Shown piece by piece: positions 44,197-52,463 of a stretch of DNA of 64,000 nt. The notes under the pieces were generated by a model. That model was not told where the DNA came from. It did no database searches and saw only the letters and a program-made list of their open reading frames with translations. The stretch's first letter is position 1, and every line of letters begins with the position of its first letter. Source of the DNA: Candidatus Poribacteria bacterium. Its GTDB lineage: Bacteria > Poribacteria > WGA-4E > WGA-3G. Position numbers and translations under genes: made by a program. Location: assembly GCA_028820845.1 (NCBI GenBank), contig JAPPII010000011.1:1-64000 (forward strand). Direction: 5' to 3'.

Positions 44197-44973
44197 GTGA
44201 AATTTATTAATGTATCTGCTTTAGTCGTCATGCTTCTTGTTGGATTCGCTTTCAGCGTCCACGCTGCGAAGAGCGACTGTGAGAACTTAGATGGGGACGG
44301 AGCGAAACCGGTCAAGGAAGTCAACAAAGAAGGCGATGCCGTTCAGAACGATTATGATGAGGTCGTTGAAGAAGATGAGCGAAAGGGTGTCACCTACCTC
44401 GCCTTGATTGGCGGTAGCGAACCGAAACCGAACGCTTGCGGACTGAACCCATCAAATGATGAAGGCGAATGGACGGGATGGGGCGGTCCCCTTGATACCG
44501 ACAATGCTACGATCGGCGAAGGCGGAGGTACCCGCAACGAAATCGTTATCGGTGGTATCTACTTTGAGCGTGGTATTGGATCCCATAGTATTGCTACACT
44601 CGTCTACGATTTAAGTGGCGACAATTACCTCAAATTTGAAGGTTATGTCGGCATGTCCGATGAGAAAGACCCCGCAGAGTGTGGACACGGCGGTAGTGGT
44701 GATTTCGTCTTCAGTGTTGACGGGAAACAGGTCTTCAAGTCTGATGTACTCCAAGGCACTGATGGCGGAAAAAATGTTGATGCCGTCAAGGTCGAATTCG
44801 ATATCCCTGCGAACGCAAGCGAACTTGAAATCATCATGGGCGATGGGGGTGATGGTGCGGGTTGTGATCACTCCGCAATCGGCGATGCGAAACTCCTCAA
44901 CGCACAAGCACTCGCTGTTGAACCCGCGAACAAACTTCCGACAATCTGGGGACATCTGAAGGCAAGTTATTAG
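44197..44973 (+). CDS. Secreted NPCBM-like protein with WGxxK C-terminal motif
   Basis: 258 residues from GTG 44197 (GGAGG upstream). Signal peptide FINVSALVVMLLVGFAFSVHAA. The middle resembles an NPCBM/NEW2 carbohydrate-binding domain: GIYFERGIGSHSIATLVYDL, YLKFEGYVGMSD and GDFVFSVDGKQVFKSDVL. The C-terminus is VEPANKLPTIWGHLKASY, the shared tail. Acidic (many Asp/Glu). A strong terminator follows. Probably a surface carbohydrate-binding protein. Confidence 0.9.
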   Translation: MKFINVSALVVMLLVGFAFSVHAAKSDCENLDGDGAKPVKEVNKEGDAVQNDYDEVVEEDERKGVTYLALIGGSEPKPNACGLNPSNDEGEWTGWGGPLDTDNATIGEGGGTRNEIVIGGIYFERGIGSHSIATLVYDLSGDNYLKFEGYVGMSDEKDPAECGHGGSGDFVFSVDGKQVFKSDVLQGTDGGKNVDAVKVEFDIPANASELEIIMGDGGDGAGCDHSAIGDAKLLNAQALAVEPANKLPTIWGHLKASY

Positions 44974-45064
44974 CGTTAATGGCTCTGGGTTGAGAGTTGT
45001 TGGTATTAACGATTACAACCGCCACACCAGGAACTATTAACCATTAACCAACAACCATTTTAAG

Positions 45065-45124
45065 CCTGATTTAGACAAGTTGCATCGTATGTGCACACAA
45101 AATTTTGTCTGAATCAGGTTTTTT
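45065..45124 (+). terminator. Rho-independent terminator after the NPCBM-like gene
   Basis: 14-bp stem with one G/T wobble: CCTGATTTAGACAA (45065-45078) and TTGTCTGAATCAGG (45105-45118), then TTTTTT. It abuts the promoter region of the next gene. Confidence 0.88.
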
Positions 45125-45125
45125 C

Positions 45126-45147
45126 TTGCAATTTTGTGCAATATAAT
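45126..45147 (+). promoter_or_regulatory. Palindromic operator-like site and -10 box before LamG gene 1
   Basis: TTGCAATTTTGTGCAA (45126-45141) is immediately followed by TATAAT (45142-45147). The same 16-nt palindrome layout, TTGCA-N6-TGCAA, occurs at 50399-50414 before LamG gene 3. Candidate binding site for a shared regulator. Confidence 0.5.
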
Positions 45148-45181
45148 TTACGATGAAGTTATACTGAGAACAAAATCTAAT

Positions 45182-45215
45182 CGTAGCAGCGCGCTTCCGA
45201 AGCGTGCTTACGATA
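45182..45215. repeat. Hairpin before LamG gene 1, repeated before LamG gene 2
   Basis: GTAGCAGCGCGCTTCCGAAG and CGTGCTTACG form an imperfect stem. The related block GTGGGCGCGCTTTGCCAGCG CGCTCACG lies at 46028-46058, each followed by RTAAACAT and a Shine-Dalgarno. Confidence 0.55.
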
Positions 45216-45234
45216 AACATCGGAGGAGAAAACT

Positions 45235-46005
45235 GTGAAAAAAGTTTTATTCACCCTCGGCGTGATGTGTTTCAGCCTTATCGCGGTTCACATCAGCACC
45301 GCCGAGATTGACTTTGATACTGCGGTCGGTATATGGTTGTTCGACGAAGGCAGAGGCGGGGTCGCTGGAGACATTTCTGTGGGAGGAAACGAGGGTGAGC
45401 TCGTCAAATCCCCCAACTGGGTAGATGGTAAATGGGGCAAGGCACTTGAATTCGATGGAAAAGCCAGTTGTGTGCAAACTGGTCAGAAACTCCTTGACAA
45501 TCTCGAAGAGTTTACCATTCTCACATGGGTAAAAACGAATGACGCGCCGCCGAACCGGACTGGACTCGTCGGGCAAAACGATGCCCCTGAATTCGGCTTT
45601 ATTAATGCCAATTCTATTAATCTCTGGACACCTACTGCTGGTGGCACACAGAACCCTTGGAAATACAAACACGGGGACGGTGAATGGCACCACGTCGGGT
45701 GTGTCGCTACGACGGACTACGTCCATACCTATATTGATGGTGAATACGTTGAGCAAAAAGGCGGTTGGGCAAATCACGGCGCATCTGCCTTTAATGTCAA
45801 TATTGGTGGGTGTGGAGTCTGGGATCCCGGTGGAAACTTCTTTTCAGGGGCAATGGACGAAGTCGCTATCTTCCACTCCCCCTTGGAACAGGAAGATATT
45901 CAAGAACTGATGGACGTAGGGTTTGAACAGTATTTGGCGGTTGACCCGGAAGGTAAACTCGAAACAACTTGGGGTCGTATTAAGGCGACTAACCATTTTA
46001 GGTAA
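45235..46005 (+). CDS. Secreted LamG (concanavalin A-like) protein 1 with WGxxK C-terminal motif
   Basis: 256 residues from GTG 45235 (GGAGG 10 nt upstream). Signal peptide KKVLFTLGVMCFSLIAVHIS. LamG fold: VGIWLFDEGRG, GKALEFDGKASCVQTGQ, EEFTILTWVKT, NRTGLVGQNDAPEFGFI, EWHHVGCVATTDYVHTYIDG and FFSGAMDEVAIFHSPL. C-terminus VDPEGKLETTWGRIKATNHF is the clearest form of the shared tail. Nearly identical in design and equal in length to the next gene, so it is one half of a tandem duplication. Predicted surface glycan- or protein-binding module. Confidence 0.93.
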   Translation: MKKVLFTLGVMCFSLIAVHISTAEIDFDTAVGIWLFDEGRGGVAGDISVGGNEGELVKSPNWVDGKWGKALEFDGKASCVQTGQKLLDNLEEFTILTWVKTNDAPPNRTGLVGQNDAPEFGFINANSINLWTPTAGGTQNPWKYKHGDGEWHHVGCVATTDYVHTYIDGEYVEQKGGWANHGASAFNVNIGGCGVWDPGGNFFSGAMDEVAIFHSPLEQEDIQELMDVGFEQYLAVDPEGKLETTWGRIKATNHFR

Positions 46006-46078
46006 TAACGATTTCTATTTCCAACACGCGTGGGCGCGCTTTGCCAGCGCGCTCACGGTAAACATAGGAAGGAAAACT

Positions 46079-46849
46079 GTGAAAAAAGTTTTATTAACCC
46101 TCGGTGTAATCTGTTTCAGTCTCATTGTTGCACACATCAGTCCTGCCGAGATTGATTTTGAATCTGCGGTCGGTATCTGGTTGTTTGACGAAGGCAAAGG
46201 TGGGGTCGCTAAAGACTTATCCGGGCAAGGAAACGACGGCGAGGTCGTCAAAGCACCGTGGGTAGATGGTAAATTCGGCAAAGCACTCGATTTTGATGGA
46301 AAAGCGGGCTGTGTCAAGACTGGGCAGAAACTTCTTGAGGCTCTTGAAGAGTTTACTATTCTTGCATGGATACAGAGCACGGACGATCCGCCCGCCCGGA
46401 CTGGACTTGTTGGACAGAACAACGCACCTGAATTTGGTTTTATTACGACCAATGAACTTAGCCTCTGGACGCCTTCAGCGGGGCTGACAAATAATCCATG
46501 GAAACATAAACACGGTGATGGGAATTGGCATCACGTCGGGTGTGTTGCGACTCAGGACTACGTCCACACTTATATTGATGGTGAATACGCCGAGCAGAAG
46601 GGGAAATGGGGGAATCATGGCGCAGCACCTTTTGATGTTAACATCGGTGGCTGTGGGGTCTGGGATCCAGGCGGAAACTTTTTTCCGGGTCTGATGGACG
46701 AAGTCATGATTTTCCACTCGGCATTGGAGCAAGAGGATATCCAAGAGTTAATGGACAAAGGATATCAAAATTACTTGGCAGTTGATCCGGAAGGCAAACT
46801 CGAAACAACGTGGGGTCGTATTAAGGCGACTCATCATATCAGGCAATAA
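46079..46849 (+). CDS. Secreted LamG protein 2 with WGxxK C-terminal motif
   Basis: 256 residues from GTG 46079 (AGGAAGG upstream), the same length as its tandem neighbour. Signal peptide KKVLLTLGVICFSLIVAHIS; LamG segments VGIWLFDEGKGGVAKDLSG, EEFTILAWIQS, TGLVGQNNAPEFGFI, WHHVGCVATQDYVHTYIDG and MDEVMIFHSALEQEDIQ. C-terminus VDPEGKLETTWGRIKATHHI. A longer frame upstream (from 45923) runs through the previous gene's end and is not used. The duplication includes the upstream hairpin. Confidence 0.93.
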   Translation: MKKVLLTLGVICFSLIVAHISPAEIDFESAVGIWLFDEGKGGVAKDLSGQGNDGEVVKAPWVDGKFGKALDFDGKAGCVKTGQKLLEALEEFTILAWIQSTDDPPARTGLVGQNNAPEFGFITTNELSLWTPSAGLTNNPWKHKHGDGNWHHVGCVATQDYVHTYIDGEYAEQKGKWGNHGAAPFDVNIGGCGVWDPGGNFFPGLMDEVMIFHSALEQEDIQELMDKGYQNYLAVDPEGKLETTWGRIKATHHIRQ

Positions 46850-46950
46850 CTTTCCTTTTTTCTTGCTCGTAGGCGCGCTTGGTGATGTCTAAGTGCGTCT
46901 ATGAGGGACTTTCCCGAGCACATACCTTCTTCTTACACATACTGAAGTCG

Positions 46951-48546
46951 CTACTTCGATTCATGCAGCTGCTGGAGCAGGTCTAACGCAACCTTATTAC
47001 CCGGTTCTAATTCTAAAACCTTTTCAAAGGTACCAATCGCCTCTGAAATATGTCCTATTTTCTGGTAAGCGACGCCTAACGCACCATACGCGCGAACGTG
47101 CGTTCCGTCAATTTCGATAACTTTTTTAAAATGGGAGATGGCTTCAAGGTAGTGATTCTTCATTACAAAGATTAAACCTAATCTGTAAATGGCTTGGACA
47201 TCCCTTGCTTCGTGAGCTATAACCTGTTTGTAGTGCGGCTCGGCTTCCACATAACGGCGTTTTTTCCAATAGACACCAGCAAGGTTGCTATGCAGAGACA
47301 GTTTTACTGGCTGTAGTTCAAGGGCTTTTTGATAGTGTCCAATCGCCGCTTCAAGTTGATTTGTGTTCTCATACACCATTGCCAGATTCGCATGCACATT
47401 CGAGAAAAAAGTGCCGTAAGCCGAAATGCCCAATTGTCCTTGAGGCTTGCCATTTTCTCCGCCCCTGATGAGTAATTCTCCGAACTGAAGTGTCTTTTGA
47501 CAGGCGAGAACTGCTGCGTCTGTCTGTCCAATTTCATAGTAGATCTGTCCCATGTAGTTATAGGCTTGTGCTTTCAAATACGCTATTTCGTCTGTACTTC
47601 TCTCTTTCTGAATCTCCGCATCGTTATGGAGTAACCATTGGGTGCGTTCAAACACAGCAAGGGCTTCAGTATGTTGCCTTGTATGCATGAGTGAAATCCC
47701 GTAGTCAAACCACACTTTTATATCTTTTTGCGTATCTGTGATGAGCGGCGCAAATTCAGCCACAGCATGGGCATAATCCCCTCTTGACATATAGTGTCTC
47801 CCGCGTTCGGCATACAGAGGCGCAGTGACACCGGCTTGTAGGACTTCCCACCACGCTGGATCCGATAATTCATTGTACTGGCTCGGTTGGCGTGCTGCTT
47901 GTGCGTGCTGTTGTGCCGCTTGTGTATCCCCTGCCGTAATCGCGATTTGTGCCATCAAGGCGTGTGCTTCGCTCTGCCCCGGATTCAGGCGCAGAGCTCT
48001 CTCCAAATGCGTCCGAGCGTCTTCTATCTGCTGCCTCGACAGCGCGATTTCGCCGAGCCAGAGTTCAGAGAAGGGGTTGTCAGGTTGGAGCTGCTTCGCG
48101 CGTTCCAAATGGTGGCGTGCTTCATCAAGCCGTCCTAAAATACGGAGTGCCGAAGCGAGATAGAGATGTGCAGGCACGTATTTTGGATCCAAAGCGAGCG
48201 CACGGGTTAGGTATTCGACAGATTCTTTTGGGTAGTGCTGCTTGTTGAGTCTTCCGAGTAAGTAGTACCACCGGAATTCATTCGGAGCGAGTTGGCTGGC
48301 TTGGCGATAACACGGTATCGCTGGAATTTCCCAGCCGTGACTCAGATAGACATCCCCCAAGTGTCCCCATACATTCGCATCGTCTGGAGCGTTTCGGACT
48401 GACCCTTGGGCAGCTTCGATAGCATCTAAAAGGAGTTTTTCTTTTACTAAACCGAGGTCCGCGGGTTGTGGGACATCAATCTCACTCTCTACGGGTGTAA
48501 ATGTGTTGATGAGCATGAGAGATAAACAGAGCGTTAATTTCTTCAA
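46951..48546 (-). CDS. TPR-repeat protein paired with a CRTAC1-like gene
   Basis: 531 residues from TTG 48546 overlapping the previous stop by 4 nt (TTGA). Short signal segment (KKLTLCLSLMLINTFTPVES). More than ten TPR repeats in two blocks, for example AVEYL-type SVEYLTRALALDPKYVPAHLYLA, ARTHLERALRLNPGQSEAHAL, AIGHYQKALELQPVKLSLHSNLA and AIGTFEKVLELEPGNKVALDLL. Interaction scaffold coupled to the CRTAC1-like product upstream. Confidence 0.92.
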   Translation of the reverse strand: MKKLTLCLSLMLINTFTPVESEIDVPQPADLGLVKEKLLLDAIEAAQGSVRNAPDDANVWGHLGDVYLSHGWEIPAIPCYRQASQLAPNEFRWYYLLGRLNKQHYPKESVEYLTRALALDPKYVPAHLYLASALRILGRLDEARHHLERAKQLQPDNPFSELWLGEIALSRQQIEDARTHLERALRLNPGQSEAHALMAQIAITAGDTQAAQQHAQAARQPSQYNELSDPAWWEVLQAGVTAPLYAERGRHYMSRGDYAHAVAEFAPLITDTQKDIKVWFDYGISLMHTRQHTEALAVFERTQWLLHNDAEIQKERSTDEIAYLKAQAYNYMGQIYYEIGQTDAAVLACQKTLQFGELLIRGGENGKPQGQLGISAYGTFFSNVHANLAMVYENTNQLEAAIGHYQKALELQPVKLSLHSNLAGVYWKKRRYVEAEPHYKQVIAHEARDVQAIYRLGLIFVMKNHYLEAISHFKKVIEIDGTHVRAYGALGVAYQKIGHISEAIGTFEKVLELEPGNKVALDLLQQLHESK

Positions 48547-50225
48547 AAGGACACCCCCTCTCCCTGGGACACCGTTACACGCCGGTTGGCAGCTGAACCC
48601 GGAAATTTTTCACGATCCCCATCCGGCCAGTGTACTTCAATCGCCTTGACGGCATCGATTTTTCCCAATCCGAAGTGGACGCTCGGTTCACTACTACTGA
48701 GGTAACTCGTTCCCGGCAGGACGTGAGCCATCAGATCGCGGGATTCGGTGCGTAGTGTCACGCGGGCACCGAGTGCATCTCGGTTCTGCGTGATGGCTTG
48801 AACAAAAAGATAGTTGTTCTGCGATGGCGCGCCATCATTTCGGAAAAGGCGCATCCGATTGTCCAAACTGCTCACCACCATATCGACATCGCCATCTCGG
48901 TCAATATCCCCAAAAGCCATGCCGCGGCTCACTTCAACCGGGTGTGTGAAATCGGGAGCAAGCGCGCTTACATCCTTGAAAGTGATGGTTGATACTGGAT
49001 TTTCAGATGCCGTCCGAGAATTTTGGAAAAGCAAATTCGGCTCAGCGTAGAAGTTCCAGAATTCGCCAACGTTGGCACCCTCTAAAATAGTCCCACGCTT
49101 CACACGTCCATTGACAAGGGCAATATCGAGGTCGGCATCGTTGTCGAAATCGAGAAATCCGCACCCGAAGCCTGTAAAAAGCAGATCGTGTCCAGCGAAG
49201 CCTGAGACTTCAGTCATATCAACAAACACGGCATAAGGCGTAGTGATGTAAAGCGTGTTCGTTTCGCCGGACAAATGGGTTGCGAAGAGATCCGCCCGCA
49301 TATCACCGTTGACATCTCCGACTGCAATGCCCATGCTGCCTTCAGGTTGTCCGTAAGCGTTAAAGGCGAGCCCACGCACGATCGCTTCCTCACTGAAGGT
49401 GCCATCTGTCTGATTGACCCAGAGTTGATTTGCTTCGCCGTCATTTGCAACGTAAAAATCCACCCATCCATCACCCGTCAGATCGAGACAAACAACGCCG
49501 AGCCCTCTTCCCGGCATTGCAGCGATACCCGCTTGTTGTGTCACATCTGTAAACGTGCCATTTCCGTTGTTTCGGAATAGACAGTCTGGAGCGGCATCAA
49601 AAACTTGCGGATTACAATAATCTGGCGCGCTGTGCTTTCCACGACACACCGCTGCTGGATCAAATTGAACGTAGTTGGCAACATAGAGATCGAGGTATCC
49701 GTCCCTATCGTAATCGCCGAAAGTCGCCGATGTCCCCCACCCCTCGTTTGAGATACCTACGTCTGCGAGACTAAAAGTACCATCTCCGTTGTTTCGGTAA
49801 AATGCATCGGGTCCGTAGTTCGTTACGTGGACATCAGCGTCCCCATCATTATCCACATCACCAATTGCAACCCCTTGTCCGTAACCCTTGTCTCCGATGC
49901 CAGCCGCATCTGTAACGTCAACAAACGTGCCGTCGGGTTGTTGTTGAAAAAGTCGGTTAGGCGCGGGTGTATCGGTTTTTCCCGGTGGTGGAAATCGGAT
50001 GTGCAGGATGTCCAATGCGGCGTCGTTATCATAATCAAACAGAGCGACACCGCTCCCGATGACTTCGGGCAGAGCATGTGTGCCTGCTGGCCAAACCGCG
50101 TCTGTTTGTGTCAAACCAAGTGCCGAAGTTACCTCTGTAAAAACGGGTGTATCGGTTTCTGCTTCGGCTGTCCATAAGATACTCGTAAGAAGAATAAAAA
50201 TTGTTGTGTATCGTTTAACAAACAT
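48543..50225 (-). CDS. CRTAC1-like protein: FG-GAP/VCBS repeats plus ASPIC/UnbV domain (second copy)
   Basis: 560 residues with signal peptide (YTTIFILLTSILWTAEAE). FG-GAP calcium loops: DYDNDAALDILH, DVDNDGDADVHV, DYDRDGYLDLYV, DVNGDMRADLF, DFDNDADLDIAL, DIDRDGDVDMVV. ASPIC/UnbV end: NNYLFVQAITQNRDALGARV and AIEVHWPDGDREKF. Same architecture as the protein encoded at 19717-21366, but with the genes in the order CRTAC1 then TPR and no SUMF1-like partner. Confidence 0.92.
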   Translation of the reverse strand: MFVKRYTTIFILLTSILWTAEAETDTPVFTEVTSALGLTQTDAVWPAGTHALPEVIGSGVALFDYDNDAALDILHIRFPPPGKTDTPAPNRLFQQQPDGTFVDVTDAAGIGDKGYGQGVAIGDVDNDGDADVHVTNYGPDAFYRNNGDGTFSLADVGISNEGWGTSATFGDYDRDGYLDLYVANYVQFDPAAVCRGKHSAPDYCNPQVFDAAPDCLFRNNGNGTFTDVTQQAGIAAMPGRGLGVVCLDLTGDGWVDFYVANDGEANQLWVNQTDGTFSEEAIVRGLAFNAYGQPEGSMGIAVGDVNGDMRADLFATHLSGETNTLYITTPYAVFVDMTEVSGFAGHDLLFTGFGCGFLDFDNDADLDIALVNGRVKRGTILEGANVGEFWNFYAEPNLLFQNSRTASENPVSTITFKDVSALAPDFTHPVEVSRGMAFGDIDRDGDVDMVVSSLDNRMRLFRNDGAPSQNNYLFVQAITQNRDALGARVTLRTESRDLMAHVLPGTSYLSSSEPSVHFGLGKIDAVKAIEVHWPDGDREKFPGSAANRRVTVSQGEGVSF

Positions 50226-50573
50226 ATTACGTATTAAATTTATGGGGTTTGGTGTGTAAAATCTCTACGTTCTTTACTACTAAGAAAATTCGTATATTCC
50301 TGTCGTATTCTATCAGAATTTTGTTCTTCTGACTATTTATTTTTTGAGAATTATTGCACTTTATGCTATACTAACAAAATAGTGCTTCTAAAAAAAACTT
50401 GCATTTTAATGCAAAATGTGTCAAAATATAATTTAATCTGCTATTTCTGGTAACGCTGCGGAAAGCATCGGGCAGTCAACATGTCCTGATGACTTCAGGA
50501 ACAGCGGAATAGGTTCAAAAGACAAACCCGCCTCGTGACGCGGGAAATCTCTAAAGAAAGCGAGAGGATTCAA
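50226..50573. other. Intergenic region upstream of LamG gene 3
   Basis: 348 nt, AT-rich, between divergent genes. Holds the palindrome and -10 at 50399-50432 and, at about 50360-50375, TATGCTATACT as another possible -10. No gene seen. Confidence 0.5.
50399..50432 (+). promoter_or_regulatory. Palindromic operator-like site and -10 box before LamG gene 3
   Basis: TTGCATTTTAATGCAA (50399-50414) is followed 12 nt later by TATAAT (50427-50432). Same TTGCA-N6-TGCAA palindrome as 45126-45141. The differing distance to the -10 is a caution. Confidence 0.45.
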
Positions 50574-51347
50574 ATGAAATTTAATGCTTTAACATTTATT
50601 CTGTTCAGTCTTGGACTGATGGCTATGAGTCTCGTTGCTGTCAACAGCAGTAGTGCCGAAATTGATCCCAGTAGTGTCGTAGGTCTTTGGTTGTTTGATG
50701 ACGGGGCAGGAAGCATAGCGATGGACTCATCAGGAAATAACAATCATGGAACTATCGTCAACGCTCCAATTTGGGTGGATGGTCGGTTTGGCGGTGCTTT
50801 GGGCTTTGATGGCACGGGCAACTGTGTCAGCACCGGTCAAAGACTCCTCAACGGTCGGCGCGAGTTCACTGTTGTCGCTTGGGTGAAGCCGGGGAATATT
50901 ACCTCTAACCGTGTCGGATTGATAGGACAAAACGATTCACCGGAGTTCGGTTTTATTAACCCAACGACTGTTGCCTTGTGGACACCTACTGCCGGCAGCA
51001 ATAATAATCCGTATCCACATCCATCTGGTGAATGGCACCACGTTGCTGCTGTTGCGACGCGCGAATTCACCAAAGTTTACGTGGATGGAGAGGCAACAAC
51101 GGTAGAAGGCAGCTGGCCCAACCACGGTCGGTCGGATTTCAACGTCAATATCGGCGGGTGTGGCATTTGGGATGGTGATGGCAACTGGTTCACGGGTGCT
51201 ATGGACGAAGTCGGGCTTTTCCATGCCCCCTTGACCGATGACGATATTGCTGACGTTATGAATAACGGTTTACAGGTCTTGGGTGTCGCGGTAGAACCTG
51301 CTGGAAAAATCGCTGTCACTTGGGGCATGCTTAAGCGGCAAGATTAA
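50574..51347 (+). CDS. Secreted LamG protein 3 with WGxxK C-terminal motif
   Basis: 257 residues from ATG 50574 (GAGAGGA 5-10 nt upstream; the longer frame from 50535 is not needed). Signal peptide FNALTFILFSLGLMAMSLVAV. LamG segments VVGLWLFDDGAGSIAMDSSG, GALGFDGTGNCVSTGQRLL, EFTVVAWVKPG, RVGLIGQNDSPEFGFI, WHHVAAVATREFTKVYVDG and MDEVGLFHAPL. C-terminus VEPAGKIAVTWGMLKRQD. A third, more diverged member of the LamG set at 45235-46849. A terminator follows. Confidence 0.93.
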   Translation: MKFNALTFILFSLGLMAMSLVAVNSSSAEIDPSSVVGLWLFDDGAGSIAMDSSGNNNHGTIVNAPIWVDGRFGGALGFDGTGNCVSTGQRLLNGRREFTVVAWVKPGNITSNRVGLIGQNDSPEFGFINPTTVALWTPTAGSNNNPYPHPSGEWHHVAAVATREFTKVYVDGEATTVEGSWPNHGRSDFNVNIGGCGIWDGDGNWFTGAMDEVGLFHAPLTDDDIADVMNNGLQVLGVAVEPAGKIAVTWGMLKRQD

Positions 51348-51353
51348 TCCAAT

Positions 51354-51417
51354 AGAGATGGAGATGCTGCGGATGCGGTAGTTTCTATCGCATCCGCAGC
51401 TGTCGTCTCTATTTTTA
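51354..51417 (+). terminator. Rho-independent terminator after LamG gene 3
   Basis: Perfect 12-bp core stem GCTGCGGATGCG (51366-51377) and CGCATCCGCAGC (51389-51400) within an outer AGAGA/TCTCT pair, followed by ATTTTTA. Confidence 0.8.
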
Positions 51418-51440
51418 CCCCGATGCTTTTAAAGAGAAAA

Positions 51441-51488
51441 GCCCCGGTTTGGAACGTGTTTAAATAAAACATGTCCCAAAACTGGGGC
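51441..51488 (-). terminator. Terminator of the RRM gene
   Basis: Long imperfect stem: 51441-51461 (starts GCCCCGGTTT) with 51468-51488 (ends AAACTGGGGC), about 17 of 21 positions paired. On the minus strand it is followed by TTTTCTCTTT. Lies 110 nt beyond the RRM gene stop. Confidence 0.65.
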
Positions 51489-51598
51489 AAAAATTTGCAA
51501 GTCACATCGCAGCAGATGTTACCAACTTGGCGACATCGCTTCAATCCGATTCCACAAGTTATATGGGTGTACTCCTAAGGAAGACACCCGAACGGAGA

Positions 51599-51880
51599 CT
51601 ACATCTCCGCGTTATACTGACGAGGCTCACGGCGTTGCTCGCGAGGACGTGCTGGGTTGACCTTCAACGGACGTCCCATCATTTCTTGACCGTCCAACGC
51701 TTCTATCGCTCGCTCGCCATCCTCTTGGTTTTCCATTTCAACGAAGCCAAATCCTTTGGAGCGACCATCGTACCGGTCACGGATAATTGTAGCAGTCGCA
51801 ACCGGACCGTACTCACTAAAGAGTGCTTCAAGGTCCTCTTCCGTGGCCGCATAAGGCACGTTGCCAACGTAGATATTCAT
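51599..51880 (-). CDS. RRM-type RNA-binding protein
   Basis: 93 residues: one RNA recognition motif with RNP2 IYVGNV (residues 3-8) and RNP1 KGFGFVEM (about 42-49), then a short Arg/Pro/Gln tail. Members in bacteria are small single-RRM proteins that often act as RNA chaperones. Very strong ribosome-binding site AAAGGAG. A consensus promoter 330 nt upstream implies a long 5' leader, as in cold-shock genes; regulation by the leader is inference. Confidence 0.95.
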   Translation of the reverse strand: MNIYVGNVPYAATEEDLEALFSEYGPVATATIIRDRYDGRSKGFGFVEMENQEDGERAIEALDGQEMMGRPLKVNPARPREQRREPRQYNAEM

Positions 51881-52215
51881 CTCGTTTCTCCTTTTAGAAA
51901 TTATATGTATCCCAACCCAGTATTATGAATACAAACGGCACATCCATGCGTACCGACATCTTCCAAAACACAAGGAATGGGATAAGAATACGGGAAAATG
52001 AGAAAACTGAGCACTGTCAGCATTTTCAAAGGCAGAAATTTGGCAGCAAGCGTAGGAAAGATTGGCAAAAAGTAATTCTTATCAATCTCTTGTTGGACCC
52101 TCGTCACATCGCATATTGAGAATGCTCTGGTTCCAAACCGTAAAACTGTCAAAACACTACTCGTAACTTTGCCAGCGGACACTATCACATTTCCCTTAAA
52201 TTTACCTTAACCTAA

Positions 52216-52244
52216 ATTATACCATAATTAATATTGTTTGTCAA
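52216..52244 (-). promoter_or_regulatory. Consensus sigma70 promoter of the RRM gene
   Basis: Minus strand TTGACA (52239-52244), 17-nt spacer, TATAAT (52216-52221): both boxes perfect. Predicted leader about 325-330 nt. Confidence 0.8.
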
Positions 52245-52381
52245 CCTTAATAATTTTCGGGCTTACCCATTTCCTTTTAAAGTCCATCTGATGACGGGGA
52301 TTTAACGGGTTAAATACAACAAAATGTGCCGGTCTTCAGCAAAATGTGCCGATTTTCAATACCTACGGCCCACACGCCGCT

Positions 52382-52403
52382 GGTGAGGTTTCCTAACCTC
52401 ACC
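52382..52403. repeat. Hairpin repeat, GGTGAGGTT type
   Basis: Perfect arms GGTGAGGTT and AACCTCACC around TCCT, preceded by CACACGCCGCT. Compensatory change (C to T with G to A) relative to GGCGAGGTT/AACCTCGCC supports selection on the fold. Confidence 0.85.
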
Positions 52404-52463
52404 CAGTAGAGGAGCTGCGTGAGTCTTGTAAATTCTGAAATTTAAGCGTCGAAGATGTTACTG

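Larger units (their letters stand above)
51881..52463. other. Intergenic region holding the RRM leader and a hairpin repeat
   Basis: 583 nt. From 52210 leftwards it is the probable 5' leader of the RRM gene; 52382-52403 is a hairpin repeat just past the polA stop. No gene seen; the short ORFs have no features. Confidence 0.55.

Noticed and set aside
45923-46078. Long start of LamG gene 2 inside LamG gene 1
   Set aside because: It would place 52 residues before a clear signal peptide; GTG 46079 has a Shine-Dalgarno and matches the paralogue's length exactly.
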